Assembly: GCF_003710085.1 (NCBI RefSeq)
Contig: NZ_CP033324.1
Coordinates: 2,729,501 to 2,793,500, forward strand
Length of the DNA stretch: 64,000 nt
Source: Nocardioides pantholopis
GTDB taxonomy: Bacteria > Actinomycetota > Actinomycetes > Propionibacteriales > Nocardioidaceae
Reading direction: 5' to 3'
Both the position numbers and the translations under genes were made by a program. Positions within the stretch are counted from its first letter, which is position 1. The number at the start of each line of letters is the position of its first letter. Under the pieces are notes generated by a model. The model had not been told where the DNA came from, did not search any database, and saw only the letters and a list, made by a program, of their open reading frames with translations. Positions 7,873-16,744 of the stretch are shown here, piece by piece.

Positions 7873-9156
7873 TCACCACGTCGGCCGGAGCGGGAATCCG
7901 TCGGAGCCGTCCTCGGTGGTGCGCACCGCGAGGACCTGGTGCAGCTGGATCTCGTTGCGCTCGAACCCCAGCCGCGACCCGGCCATGTAGATCCCCCACA
8001 CCCGGGCGGTGGCCTCGCCGACCTCGGCGACGCACTCGTCCCAGTGCTCGCGCAGGTTGCGGGACCACTCCCGCAGGGTCAGCGCGTAGTGCTGGCGCAG
8101 GTTCTCCTCGTGCATGACCTCGAAGTCCTCGTCCTGCGCGGCGGCGATGATCGTGCCGGACCCGGTGAGTTCGCCGTCGGGGAAGACGTAGCGGTCGATG
8201 AACGCCCCGGTCTCCGCGCGGCGGTTGTGCGGGCGGGTGATGCAGTGGTTGAGCAGCCGCCCCTCCGGGCGCAGCTTGCTGCGCAGGAACGAGAAGTACG
8301 CCGGGTAGTTGCGCACCCCGATGTGCTCGGTCAGCCCGATCGAGCTGACCGAATCGAACCCGCTCTCCTCGACCTGGCGGTAGTCGAGGTGGCGCACCTG
8401 GGCGAGCTGGCCCAGACCCGCCTCCTCGATGGCTGCCTGTCCCCACTCCGCCTGCTTGCGGGAGAGCGTCACGCCGATCACCTGCACGCCGTACTCCCGG
8501 GCGGCGTGCAGCACCATCGCGCCCCAGCCGCAGCCCACGTCGAGCAGCCGCTGGCCGGCACGCAGGTCGAGCTTGCGGGCCACCAGGTCCAGCTTCTCGG
8601 TCTGCGCCTCCTCCAGGGTCGCCGAGGCGTCGGGGAACACCGCGCACGTGTAGACCATCGAGGGCCCCAGCACGTGGCGGTAGAACGCGTTGGAGACGTC
8701 GTAGTGGTGCCCGATGACCTCGGCGTCGCGGGCCAGCGAGTGCCGCAGGCCCTCGACGGCCCGGCGCCAGCGCGGCAGCTGCTCCTGCGGTGGGGGCGGC
8801 GGCGGCTTGAGGTGTCCCAGCCCGATGCCGCGGACCAGCTGCACGGCCTCGCCCGGGCTGGGCACCCGGAACCGCAGGTTGCCCTGCAGCACCGCGAGCG
8901 CCTCGTAGGGGTCACCGGGGTGCACGCCGTGCAGGACCAGGTCGCCGGAGACGTACGCCCGCACCATTCCCAGGTCGCCGGGGGCGGTGAGCACGTAGCG
9001 CAGCCCCCGCTCGGTGCGGAGCTCCAGGTGGATCGGGGCGTCCTCGGGGCCGGCGGCGCTGCCGTCGTACGCCGTGAACCGCACCGGCAGGCCGTCGGGC
9101 AGCAGCGCGGAGACCGCCTCGCCGATCGGCACCGTGGGCTTCTGGAGGAGTGTCAT
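7873..9156 (-). CDS. bfaB: SAM-dependent fatty-acid C10 methylase (BfaB/TmsB-like)
   Basis: This 427-aa protein belongs to the cyclopropane-fatty-acid synthase superfamily. The SAM site LLDVGCGWG lies near residues 204-212 and the family signature HYDVSNAFYRHVLGPSMVY at 150-168. Its N-terminal third matches long actinobacterial enzymes rather than short CFA synthases. Paired with the adjacent FAD oxidoreductase it matches the known BfaA/BfaB (TmsA/TmsB) system. There the methylase converts the delta-9 double bond of oleoyl chains to a 10-methylene group. I chose ATG 9156, which overlaps the bfaA stop by 4 nt and follows AAGAAGAG. The upstream extension to 9735 lies over bfaA in the wrong frame. 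Confidence 0.85.
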   Translation of the reverse strand: MTLLQKPTVPIGEAVSALLPDGLPVRFTAYDGSAAGPEDAPIHLELRTERGLRYVLTAPGDLGMVRAYVSGDLVLHGVHPGDPYEALAVLQGNLRFRVPSPGEAVQLVRGIGLGHLKPPPPPPQEQLPRWRRAVEGLRHSLARDAEVIGHHYDVSNAFYRHVLGPSMVYTCAVFPDASATLEEAQTEKLDLVARKLDLRAGQRLLDVGCGWGAMVLHAAREYGVQVIGVTLSRKQAEWGQAAIEEAGLGQLAQVRHLDYRQVEESGFDSVSSIGLTEHIGVRNYPAYFSFLRSKLRPEGRLLNHCITRPHNRRAETGAFIDRYVFPDGELTGSGTIIAAAQDEDFEVMHEENLRQHYALTLREWSRNLREHWDECVAEVGEATARVWGIYMAGSRLGFERNEIQLHQVLAVRTTEDGSDGFPLRPTW

Positions 9157-10535
9157 CTCTTCTTCACCGCCTTGTCGTAGAGGCTCGTGAGCCGGTGGTC
9201 GGGGTCGTAGCGGTCCTTGACGGCCGCGAGGTGCTGCCCGTCGTAGAGGGCGTCGAACGTCTCGGGGTCGTAGAAGGCCTCGGAGTAGAGCGACTTGTGG
9301 CCGCCGAGCTCGTGGACCTTCGCCTCCACCGCCCGGTTGACCGGGCCCCGGGGCGCCTCGGGCCCGACGGGCACCGTGCCCCAGAAGCCGACGTTGACGT
9401 ACGTCGTGCCCGGCTGGAGCGGGTAGGTCGGCCAGGCCCGAGCCGCGACCAGCGGGCACAGCCACACCGGCCGCATGCCGACCTCGGCGTCGAACCAGGC
9501 GAGGAACTCCGCGAGCCGCTCGACCGGGACCTCGATGTCCTGGATCACCCGCTCGCGCAGCGGCCGGCCGGCCCGCCGGTCCAGCCGGTCGGCGATGCCG
9601 AGGCGGCGGTCCAGCCCGATCAGCCGGTGGTAGGTGTCCGAGCGGCGCCAGCGCCGCGGCCACAGCCGGCGCACCAGCGGCCGGTGCAGGCCGAAGGCGC
9701 CCGAGCACCAGAACCAGTCGGTGTCCCAGCGCCACAGGTAGTCGTAGACCGTGAGCAGATCGGTGCTGCGCTGCTGGATGCTGCGGAAGTAGATCTCCTG
9801 GCCGGTGTAGTCACTGGTCTCCAGCGGCGCGACGGCCGTGGTCCCGCCCAGCTCGTCCTGCCAGGTCGCCAGGGTGAGGTAGAGCTCGCCGGGCCCGAAG
9901 CCGACGCCGTCCAGCCCGTCCACCCGGGTGCCGTCGTGCTCGCCGGTGGCGACGATCTTGGCGACCGCGTCGGCGAGCGCTGCCGCATCGGGGAACCGGA
10001 CGTGGCGCAGCGCGACGTACGGCGGGGCGGGCTCGAGCCGGATCACCAGCCGGGTGGCGTAGCCGAGCGACCCGTAGCTGTTGGGGAAGGTATCGAAGAG
10101 CTCCTCGCCCGGCCGGGTCGTCACCACCTCGCCGGCGCCGGTGAACACGTCCATCTCCAGCACCGCCTCGTGCGGCAGCCCGTTGCGGAAGCTGGTGGAC
10201 TCGATGCCGAGCCCGCTGACCGCGCCGCCGAGGGTGATCGTGCGCAGCTGGGGGACGACTGTCGGCATCAGGCCGTGCGGGAGCGTCGCGTCGACGAGGT
10301 CCTCGTAGGTGCACATCCCCTGCACGACAGCGGTCCGCGCGACCGGATCCACGGCCAGCACGCCGTGCAGGCCGCTCACGTCGAGGCCCGGGGCGGTGGT
10401 CGCGGCCCGCGGCCGGAACAGGTTGGAGGTCTGCTTGGCCAGGCGCACGGGCGAGCCGGCCGGGATCGCCGCGTACGACCTCTGCAGCCTCCGGACAGCG
10501 TGCGGGTGGGCGTCGTGGCCCCTCTCGCCGGTCAC
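9153..10535 (-). CDS. bfaA: FAD-linked oxidoreductase reducing 10-methylene fatty acids (BfaA/TmsA-like)
   Basis: This 460-aa protein has an N-terminal FAD_binding_4 (VAO-type) domain with V-V-P-Q-L-R-T-I-T-L-G-G-A-V-S-G-L-G-I as the flavin-binding segment. The C-terminus is DHCR24-like and ends in D-x-Y-D-P-D-H-R-L, typical of flavin oxidases. In mycobacteria and relatives the homologue reduces the 10-methylene acyl chain made by BfaB to 10-methylstearate (tuberculostearic acid) using NADPH. Coupling to bfaB by a 4-nt overlap supports that role. The start GTG 10535 has a poor ribosome-binding site and might lie slightly downstream. It is the first gene of the operon and is divergent from the FUSC-like gene. 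Confidence 0.82.
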   Translation of the reverse strand: MTGERGHDAHPHAVRRLQRSYAAIPAGSPVRLAKQTSNLFRPRAATTAPGLDVSGLHGVLAVDPVARTAVVQGMCTYEDLVDATLPHGLMPTVVPQLRTITLGGAVSGLGIESTSFRNGLPHEAVLEMDVFTGAGEVVTTRPGEELFDTFPNSYGSLGYATRLVIRLEPAPPYVALRHVRFPDAAALADAVAKIVATGEHDGTRVDGLDGVGFGPGELYLTLATWQDELGGTTAVAPLETSDYTGQEIYFRSIQQRSTDLLTVYDYLWRWDTDWFWCSGAFGLHRPLVRRLWPRRWRRSDTYHRLIGLDRRLGIADRLDRRAGRPLRERVIQDIEVPVERLAEFLAWFDAEVGMRPVWLCPLVAARAWPTYPLQPGTTYVNVGFWGTVPVGPEAPRGPVNRAVEAKVHELGGHKSLYSEAFYDPETFDALYDGQHLAAVKDRYDPDHRLTSLYDKAVKKR

Positions 10536-10585
10536 TCTTGCAAGGTACTCCTCCCCCGCCTCCCCCGTTTCGGGTCGCGGGATTG

Positions 10586-10604
10586 CCCCGATGCGTCATC
10601 GGGG
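10586..10604. repeat. 8-bp inverted repeat in the bfaA/FUSC divergent region
   Basis: Perfect arms CCCCGATG and CATCGGGG with a 3-nt loop lie 17 bp before the FUSC-like start and 51 bp before bfaA. It could be an operator serving both genes. No regulator gene is adjacent. Confidence 0.35.
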
Positions 10605-10620
10605 ACCGACCTCGGATGGA

Positions 10621-11721
10621 ATGTGTGCCATGACGTGGCGCCAACTGCCCGGCCGGGCCGGAACCTGGCTGGCGCACCGGCCGCTGGTGGTCCAGGGGCT
10701 GAAGACCGCCGTGGCGGCGGGCCTGGCGTGGCTGCTGGTGCGGCAGCTCGGGGGCTTCCTGGCCGACTACCCGTACTACGCCCCGCTGGGCGCTGTCGTC
10801 GCCGTGACGAACACCGTCGCCCGGTCGGCACGGGACGCCGCCCAGACGGTGCTGGCGGTCTCGGTCGGGGCGGCCCTGGCCTTCGCGGTCCGGCTCCTCG
10901 ACGTCCCGGTGGGCCTCGGGGTGGCGGTGGTCGTGGGGATCGGCACGATGGCTGCCGGCCTGCGGCCGCTGCGCGCCATGGGCAGCTGGGTGCCGGTCTC
11001 CGGCCTGTTCGTGCTGCTCGTCGGCGCCGCCGACCCGGTGCACTACCCGCTCGCCTACCTGGGGCTCACCGCCATGGGCGCGGCGGTGGGCGTGGCGGTC
11101 AACCTCGCCGTGCCGCCGCTGCCGCTGCTGCGCACCGAGCGGCGCATCGAGGAGCTGCGCACGATGCTGGCCGACCAGCTCGACGCGCTCGCCGAGGGCC
11201 TACGGTGCGAGGACGAGCTGACCGCAGCCGAGTGGGCGAAGCGGCGCCACGACCTGCACCCGGCGATCGGCCGGCTGCAGATGATGACTGCCGAGCTGAC
11301 CGAGGCCAGGCGGGGCAACTGGCGGCTCGGGCGCTGGCGAGAGACGCTGGACCACGAGTACGAGCAGGCCCGGGCGCTGCACCAGCTCGCCCTGCTCATC
11401 GACGACGTCGCCTCGCTGGTCGTCGCGCGCGGGCACCTGCTGCGCGACGGTCGCGACCGCGGCGAGCTGATCACGCCGGCGGCCCGGACCCTGGAGTCGA
11501 TGGCCGAGCTGCTGCGCTCCCTCGACGGACCGACCGCCGACCCCGAGCGGCTGGAGGCCACGGACGAGGCGGTGCAACGGCTCGCGACCGCGATCCGCGA
11601 GCACGACGCGGGCTCGCGCCGCGACGGCTTCGTCGCCGCGACGATCGTCACCTCGGTGCGCCGGGCGCTGGCGGCCCTGGCTCCGGAGGAGCTCGGCGAC
11701 CAGATCCCCTCGCACTGGTGA
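10621..11721 (+). CDS. FUSC-like / aromatic-acid-exporter-family membrane protein
   Basis: This 366-aa protein has an N-terminal membrane half with about five or six hydrophobic segments in residues 20-165, including V-A-V-T-N-T-V-A-R-S-A-R-D-A, typical of the FUSC/ArAE half-module. A soluble, charged, helical C-terminal half follows. Homologues are thought to export small organic acids, but no substrate can be read from the sequence. I chose ATG 10621; ATG 10630 is a close alternative. It is transcribed away from bfaA and converges on the deaminase-like gene 19 bp downstream. Confidence 0.75.
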   Translation: MCAMTWRQLPGRAGTWLAHRPLVVQGLKTAVAAGLAWLLVRQLGGFLADYPYYAPLGAVVAVTNTVARSARDAAQTVLAVSVGAALAFAVRLLDVPVGLGVAVVVGIGTMAAGLRPLRAMGSWVPVSGLFVLLVGAADPVHYPLAYLGLTAMGAAVGVAVNLAVPPLPLLRTERRIEELRTMLADQLDALAEGLRCEDELTAAEWAKRRHDLHPAIGRLQMMTAELTEARRGNWRLGRWRETLDHEYEQARALHQLALLIDDVASLVVARGHLLRDGRDRGELITPAARTLESMAELLRSLDGPTADPERLEATDEAVQRLATAIREHDAGSRRDGFVAATIVTSVRRALAALAPEELGDQIPSHW

Positions 11722-11740
11722 CGGGGGCCGGCGCCCCGGC

Positions 11741-12100
11741 TCAGGCGCCGGCGGTGCCCGTCGCTGTCACGGTCCCGCGCGGGTCCCCCCGGTAGACGAC
11801 GACCTCGGGCCCGGCGAACTCCGCGATCGCGGCGAGGTCGGGAGCGGCGACCCGGTCCGCGTCGGTGAGCACGACCACGGCCTCCAGGCCCGAGGACCCG
11901 GACGCGACAGCCATCGCGACGCAGACCCCGACGGCGGAGACCCGCAGCGAGGGCAGGTCCACGGTCGCGGCGGCGTACGTGCGCCCGTCGCTGTCACGCA
12001 CGGCGGCACCCTCCGCGGCGCCGGTGCGGGCCCGGGTGGCGCGGGCCAGCGTCACCAGCTTCCGGTCCTCGGCGCTCAGCTCGGCACGGGGCTCACTCAC
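11741..12100 (-). CDS. degenerate cytidine-deaminase-like protein
   Basis: This 119-aa protein has the length and position of the conserved gene between corC and era in mycobacteria (Rv2365c-like), often labelled cytidine deaminase. Its middle (RVSAVGVCVAMAVASGSSGL) looks like the deaminase helix. However, the zinc ligands are absent: I find no H-A-E or C-A-E motif and no P-C-x-x-C, and only one cysteine in the protein. It is therefore unlikely to deaminate cytidine by the normal mechanism. It overlaps the end of corC by 8 nt, starting at GTG 12100, which indicates translational coupling. Confidence 0.7.
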   Translation of the reverse strand: MSEPRAELSAEDRKLVTLARATRARTGAAEGAAVRDSDGRTYAAATVDLPSLRVSAVGVCVAMAVASGSSGLEAVVVLTDADRVAAPDLAAIAEFAGPEVVVYRGDPRGTVTATGTAGA

Positions 12101-13406
12101 GGATCGACTCCTGTCTCTCGGGCTGCTCCTCGTCGGCCGGCGTCAGTCGGCTGATCCGCACGGTCCCGATCTTGTTGCGCCGCCCGGCGGTGTCCTCGGC
12201 GACGAAGCGCAGGCCGTGGGCGTCCACCTGCGAGCCGGGGATCGGCACCAGGCCGAGGTGCTTGGCCATCAGGCCGCCGACCGAGTCGACGTCCTCCTCG
12301 GCGACGTCGAAGCCGACCAGCTCGTCGAGGTCGTCGACCGGGTAGCGCGAGGAGACGCGGACCGAGCCGTCGTCGAGCCGCTCGACCTCGACCTCCTCCT
12401 GGTCGTACTCGTCGGTGATCTCGCCGACGATCTCCTCGAGGATGTCCTCGATCGTGATCAGGCCGGCGGTGCCGCCGTACTCGTCGACGACGACCGCGAT
12501 GTGCTGGTGGTTGGCCTGCATCTCGGAGAGCAGCGCGTCGACCGGCTTGGACTCCGGGACCCAGTGCACCGGGCGCATCACCGAGTCGATGCGCTGGGTG
12601 AACTCCACGTCCGGGGCCTCGAAGTCGCGGCGCACGACGTCCTTGAGGTAGGCGAAGCCAACGATGTTGTCCAGGTTGTCCTCGATGACCGGCACCCGGG
12701 AGAAGCCGCTGCGCAGGAACAGCGAGAGCGTCTGGCGCAGGTTCTTGTGGCGCTCGACGAAGACCACGTCGTTGCGCGGCACCATCACCTCGCGCGCCGA
12801 GGTGTCGCCGAGCTCGAAGACCGAGTGGATCATCCGCCGCTCGCTGGTCTCGATCACCGAGGACGCCTCGGCCAGGTCGACCAGCTCCCGCAGCTCGGTC
12901 TCGGTCGAGAACGGGCCCTCCCGGAAGCCCTTGCCGGGCGTGAGCGCGTTGCCGATCAGGATCAGCAGCCGTGGCAGCGGGCCGAGCACCCGGGTGATCG
13001 CCGACAGCGGGCCGGAGGAGATCCGGGCGACGGTCTCGGAGTGCTGGCGGCCCAGGGTCCGGGGCGCGACGCCGATGACGACGAAGAGCACGACCAGCAT
13101 CACCGCGATCGCGATCAGGGTGCTGACCCAGAAGGCGCCGTCGAGGATCTCATCGACCTGCTGGGCGACCAGCACGGTCGCGGAGATCTCGAAGAGCAGC
13201 CGCAGGAACAAGGCCGTGTTCAGTGCGGCCGCGGGCTCGGCGAGCAGCGTCACCAGGCCGCGGGCACCCGCCTTGCCCTCCTCCGCGAGCTCCTCGGCAC
13301 GGGCCCGGGAGAACGACGACAGCGCCGCCTCGGCCGCCGAGAGCCCGCCGGCGAGCAGCACCAGCACGGCTGCCGTCACCAGCAGCCAGACGTCACCAGG
13401 GATCAC
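12093..13406 (-). CDS. CNNM/CorC-family transporter (DUF21-CBS-CorC)
   Basis: This 437-aa membrane protein has a DUF21/CNNM domain at about residues 1-185 with hydrophobic helices around 5-25, 60-80 and 95-120. A CBS pair spans about 195-325 and includes M-V-P-R-N-D-V-V and [22 protein letters not shown]-terminal CorC_HlyC domain spans about 340-420. Older annotation calls these hemolysins, but characterised relatives move or sense magnesium/cobalt. The first helix region is short next to some CNNM proteins. I use GTG 13406, which overlaps the ybeY stop by 4 nt; the 14-residue extension has no membrane character. Confidence 0.9.
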   Translation of the reverse strand: MIPGDVWLLVTAAVLVLLAGGLSAAEAALSSFSRARAEELAEEGKAGARGLVTLLAEPAAALNTALFLRLLFEISATVLVAQQVDEILDGAFWVSTLIAIAVMLVVLFVVIGVAPRTLGRQHSETVARISSGPLSAITRVLGPLPRLLILIGNALTPGKGFREGPFSTETELRELVDLAEASSVIETSERRMIHSVFELGDTSAREVMVPRNDVVFVERHKNLRQTLSLFLRSGFSRVPVIEDNLDNIVGFAYLKDVVRRDFEAPDVEFTQRIDSVMRPVHWVPESKPVDALLSEMQANHQHIAVVVDEYGGTAGLITIEDILEEIVGEITDEYDQEEVEVERLDDGSVRVSSRYPVDDLDELVGFDVAEEDVDSVGGLMAKHLGLVPIPGSQVDAHGLRFVAEDTAGRRNKIGTVRISRLTPADEEQPERQESIRE

Positions 13407-13882
13407 TGCGGTGTCACCGGAGATCCGGCGGCCCGGGTGGCGCGCCACTGGGCCAGCAGCTCGTCCTGGAGGCCGAACATCTCGCGGTGCTCCTCCGGCT
13501 CGGCGTGGTCGTAGCCGAGCAGGTGCAGGATCCCGTGGGTGGTGAGCAGCTCCAGCTCGGCGAGCTCACCGTGCCCGGCGGCCTCGCCCTGCCGGGCCGC
13601 GATGGCCGGGCACAGCACCAGGTCGCCGAGCACGCCCTCCTCGGGCTCCTCGTCGACCAGGCCGGGCCGCAGCTCGTCCATCGGGAAGGCCAGCACGTCG
13701 GTGGGGCCCTCCTTCTCCATCCACTGCTCGTTCAGCTCGGCGATCGTGTCCTCGTCGACGGCCTTGATGCACAGCTCGGCCATCGGGTGCACCCGCATCC
13801 GGTCCATCACGAAGCGGGCCAGCTCGGCGAGGTGGCGGACGTCGAGGGCGTGGCCGGACTCGTCGAGCACCTCGATGCTCAC
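13403..13882 (-). CDS. ybeY: endoribonuclease YbeY
   Basis: YbeY is a zinc-dependent endoribonuclease needed for 16S rRNA 3'-end maturation and 70S quality control. The 159-aa protein has the signature HGILHLLGYDH near residues 115-125, whose three histidines bind the metal, and the conserved T-D-V-L-A-F-P upstream. The gene overlaps phoH and corC by 4 nt each, so the three are one translational unit. Confidence 0.96.
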   Translation of the reverse strand: MSIEVLDESGHALDVRHLAELARFVMDRMRVHPMAELCIKAVDEDTIAELNEQWMEKEGPTDVLAFPMDELRPGLVDEEPEEGVLGDLVLCPAIAARQGEAAGHGELAELELLTTHGILHLLGYDHAEPEEHREMFGLQDELLAQWRATRAAGSPVTPQ

Positions 13883-14907
13883 GAGCGGCCGCCCTGGGTG
13901 CCGGCCACCGGGCCGCGGGCGTCGAACTCGTCGTACGCCGCGACGATGCGGCCGACGAGCCGGTGCCGGACCACGTCGTGGCTGTTCAGGCGGTTGAACG
14001 AGATGTCCTCGACGTCGGTGAGGATGTCCTGGATCACCCGCAGTCCGGACTTCGTGCCGTTGGGCAGGTCGACCTGGGTGACGTCACCGGTGACCACGAT
14101 CTTGGAGCCGAAGCCCAGCCGGGTCAGGAACATCTTCATCTGCTCCGGCGAGGTGTTCTGCGCCTCGTCGAGGATGATGAAGGAGTCGTTGAGCGTGCGT
14201 CCGCGCATGTACGCCAGCGGCGCGACCTCGATGGTCCCGGCCGCGAGCAGCTTCGGGATCGTGTCGGGGTCGATCATGTCGTGCAGGGCGTCGTAGAGCG
14301 GGCGCAGGTAGGGGTCGATCTTCTCGCTCAGCGTCCCGGGCAGGAACCCGAGCCGCTCCCCGGCCTCGACCGCCGGCCGGGTCAGGATGATCCGGTTGAC
14401 GTTCTTCGCCTGCAGCGCCTGCACGGCCTTCGCCATCGCCAGGTAGGTCTTTCCGGTGCCGGCCGGGCCGATGCCGAACGTGATCGTGTGCTTGTCGATG
14501 GAGTCCACGTAGCGCTTCTGGTTCAGCGTCTTGGGACGGATCGAGCGGCCCCGGTTGCTGAGGATGTTCAGGCTCAGCACGTCGGCCGGGCGCTCGGTGG
14601 TCTCGGCGCGCAGCATCGTGATGGCACGCTCGACGGTCTCGGAGCTGATCCCCTGCCCGGTGCGCAGGATCGTCACCAGCTCGTCGAGCAGCCGCTCGGC
14701 CAGCGCCACCTCGCCGGGCTCGCCGCGCATCGTGATGCGGTTGCCGCGGACGTGGATCTCGGCCTCGAAGCCGCCCTCGATGATCCCGAGGTGCTCGTCA
14801 CCGGGGCCGAGGAGGCTCACCATGTCGATGCTGTTGGGGACCAGCACGGTGTGCCTGGTGGTGGGCGTGCCCTGGGGCTCGCCGTCGTTGTGGTGCGTGT
14901 CAGTCAT
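13879..14907 (-). CDS. PhoH family protein (PhoH-like ATPase)
   Basis: This 342-aa protein has a short N-terminal KH-like region (about 25-95) and a PhoH P-loop ATPase domain. It carries the Walker A motif GPAGTGKT near residue 150 and Walker B F-I-I-L-D-E-A-Q-N near 245. PhoH-like proteins are cytoplasmic ATPases often encoded next to YbeY and thought to act on RNA; the exact activity is unsettled. It is the first gene of the phoH-ybeY-corC-deaminase-like operon. Its promoter should lie in the 122-bp divergent gap before the 96-aa membrane protein. Confidence 0.95.
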   Translation of the reverse strand: MTDTHHNDGEPQGTPTTRHTVLVPNSIDMVSLLGPGDEHLGIIEGGFEAEIHVRGNRITMRGEPGEVALAERLLDELVTILRTGQGISSETVERAITMLRAETTERPADVLSLNILSNRGRSIRPKTLNQKRYVDSIDKHTITFGIGPAGTGKTYLAMAKAVQALQAKNVNRIILTRPAVEAGERLGFLPGTLSEKIDPYLRPLYDALHDMIDPDTIPKLLAAGTIEVAPLAYMRGRTLNDSFIILDEAQNTSPEQMKMFLTRLGFGSKIVVTGDVTQVDLPNGTKSGLRVIQDILTDVEDISFNRLNSHDVVRHRLVGRIVAAYDEFDARGPVAGTQGGRS

Positions 14908-15029
14908 GGATGCCCGGACCGGGCGGCCTTTCCGGAAGATGCTGGGAGCATCACCATGTTACGGGAGCGGCACCACTTCAACGAGGGCGAATCGGCCTGC
15001 GGGCGGCGGGTGCGACGTACCGTGGACGG

Positions 15030-15320
15030 ATGAGACCGCCCGACGACCCCGCGGACCCGCCGGGCCCGGACGACCTGTCCTATCTCGACGATCACGACGA
15101 CGACACCCCGCCGTCGTGGTTCCCCGGGCAGCACCTGCCGCCCGACGCCCGACGGATGGGCCTGAACCACACGGTGCCCGACGGTGCGCTCCTGGACTTC
15201 GCCGGCTCGCTGGACCCCCGCAAGCGGGTGCACCGGATCACGGCCTGGGTGATGCTGGCGGTCTTCGGCCTGCCCGTCGTGCTGGACGCGCTTCGGCTGG
15301 TCGTCGAGGTCCTGGACTGA
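15030..15320 (+). CDS. small single-pass membrane protein
   Basis: This 96-aa protein has an acidic, proline-rich N-terminal half (D-P-A-D-P-P-G-P-D-D, D-D-H-D-D-D) and one membrane helix near residues 72-92 (AWVMLAVFGLPVVLDAL). The arginine/lysine residues before the helix suggest that the N-terminus is cytoplasmic. I do not recognise the family. It is divergent from phoH and converges on the HIT gene 16 bp away. ATG 15030 is preferred because the longer frame back to 14910 overlaps the phoH promoter region and is arginine-rich. Confidence 0.7.
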   Translation: MRPPDDPADPPGPDDLSYLDDHDDDTPPSWFPGQHLPPDARRMGLNHTVPDGALLDFAGSLDPRKRVHRITAWVMLAVFGLPVVLDALRLVVEVLD

Positions 15321-15336
15321 GGCGGATCCGCCGGGA

Positions 15337-15681
15337 TCAGCCCGGCGGCCAGCCGAACGAGCGCCCGGCGAGCAGGTGCAGGTGGGTGTGGAACACGCTC
15401 TGCCCGGCGTCGGCGCCGGTGTTGTAGACGAGCCGGTAGTCCTCGCGCCCCTCCGCAGCGGCGACCGCGGCCGCCGCGGTCACCAGCTCGGCCGACGCCA
15501 CCGGGTCGCCCGCCGCCAGCTCGGCGGCGTTCGCGAAGTGGGCCTTCGGCACCACGAGCACGTGCGTGGGCGCCTGGGGGTTCAGGTCGCGGAACGCGAC
15601 GGTCCGCTCGGTGCTGTGCACCACCTCGGCAGGGATCTCGCCGGCGACGATCTTGCAGAACAGGCAGTCGGTCTCCTCCAT
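15337..15681 (-). CDS. HIT-domain nucleotide hydrolase (HINT-like)
   Basis: This 114-aa protein belongs to the histidine-triad family, which hydrolyses AMP-lysine or aminoacyl-AMP-type phosphoramidates. The motif H-T-H-L-H-L-L near residues 97-103 supplies the catalytic histidine triad. The N-terminal C-L-F-C and downstream pattern are typical of bacterial HINT. I place the start at ATG 15681, from which the family alignment begins (MEETDCLFCKIVAGEIP). The gene lies near phoH as in many actinobacteria. Confidence 0.93.
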   Translation of the reverse strand: MEETDCLFCKIVAGEIPAEVVHSTERTVAFRDLNPQAPTHVLVVPKAHFANAAELAAGDPVASAELVTAAAAVAAAEGREDYRLVYNTGADAGQSVFHTHLHLLAGRSFGWPPG

Positions 15682-15799
15682 CCGGGCATGCTCGCACGGA
15701 ACCTGGCCTGGGGGCTGCGCCGCTCCGCGGACCGACACGCGGACCGCCGATGTGGGAGCAGGTCCACCCAGTTCCGAGCGTTCGCGGGAGGATGGGCCC

Positions 15800-16735
15800 A
15801 TGAGTTCTTCCCCCAGGTTCCGGACCGCCGTCCTCGCCGCCACCGCGGCGCTCAGCCTCGCCGCCCTCACCGGCTGCGGGGAGGACGAGCCGTCGCGCGC
15901 CCAGGACCCCGCTTCCCCGGAGACCTCCGCGACCCCGTCGGCCAGCACCTCGCCCTCGGACCCGGCCTCCTCCTCCCCCTCGTCCCCGGCCCCGAGTGCG
16001 TCCGAGTCGGGCGAGCAGGTGACCGTGCCGGTGTACTTCGTCGGCGACACCCCGCAGGGCCCCCGCCTGTTCCGCGAGTTCCGCAAGGTCGCGGCCGCCG
16101 ACCCGCTGGCCGCCGCTGCCGCGTTGGTGACCTCCGGCGCCGCGCTCGACCCGGACTACCGCACGGCGTACCCCACCGGCAGCTTCGCGAGCATCGAGTT
16201 CACCGGAGAGGCCTTCCGGGTGACGCTGCCCGACGACTCCTGGACCACCCCCGCCGGGCTCGACTCCTCCGAGGAGGGCCCGCTGGCCGTCCAGCAGCTC
16301 GTCTACACGCTCCAGGGCGTGCAGCAGAAGCGGGTGCCGGTCCAGGTCTTCGTCGGCGACACCCCGGCCGCGCTCTTCGGGGTCGACACCGCCGGCTCCG
16401 GCGTCACGGCGGGCGACCAGCTCGACACCCTGGCCCTGGTCAGCATCACCGCCCCCGAGGAGGGCGCCACCGTCTCCGGCAGCTTCACCGCCAGCGGTGT
16501 CGCCAACTCCCCCGAGGCGAACGTCCCGTGGGAGATCCGCCAGGGCAAGAAGGTCGTCAAGAAGGGCTTCGCCACCGCCGACGGCTGGATGGACAAGCTC
16601 TACCCGTGGCAGACCCAGGTCGACGTGGCCGGTCTGGCGCCCGGCGAGTACACCTTCGTCGCCCGCACCGACGACCAGTCCGGCGGCGAGGGCTTCGGGC
16701 CCACCGAGGACACCCGGACGATCACCGTCAAGTAG
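15800..16735 (+). CDS. lipoprotein with GerMN and Gmad2 domains
   Basis: This 311-aa secreted lipoprotein has a signal peptide with lipobox L-T-G-C near residue 26 and a Ser/Thr/Pro-rich linker to about 70. A GerMN domain (about 75-200) follows and then a Gmad2 immunoglobulin-like domain (about 215-311, A-P-E-E-G-A-T-V-S-G-S-F). GerMN/Gmad2 lipoproteins occur in many actinobacteria that do not form endospores; they are taken to be cell-surface proteins of unknown function. The start is ATG 15800 with GGGAGGA at 15786-15792 and a 7-nt spacer. It is divergent from the HIT gene. Confidence 0.85.
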   Translation: MSSSPRFRTAVLAATAALSLAALTGCGEDEPSRAQDPASPETSATPSASTSPSDPASSSPSSPAPSASESGEQVTVPVYFVGDTPQGPRLFREFRKVAAADPLAAAAALVTSGAALDPDYRTAYPTGSFASIEFTGEAFRVTLPDDSWTTPAGLDSSEEGPLAVQQLVYTLQGVQQKRVPVQVFVGDTPAALFGVDTAGSGVTAGDQLDTLALVSITAPEEGATVSGSFTASGVANSPEANVPWEIRQGKKVVKKGFATADGWMDKLYPWQTQVDVAGLAPGEYTFVARTDDQSGGEGFGPTEDTRTITVK

Positions 16736-16744
16736 TCGGCGTCA

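Noticed and set aside
15800..16735. A spore-germination protein
   Set aside because: The GerMN name is historical. Such lipoproteins occur in actinobacteria that do not form endospores.
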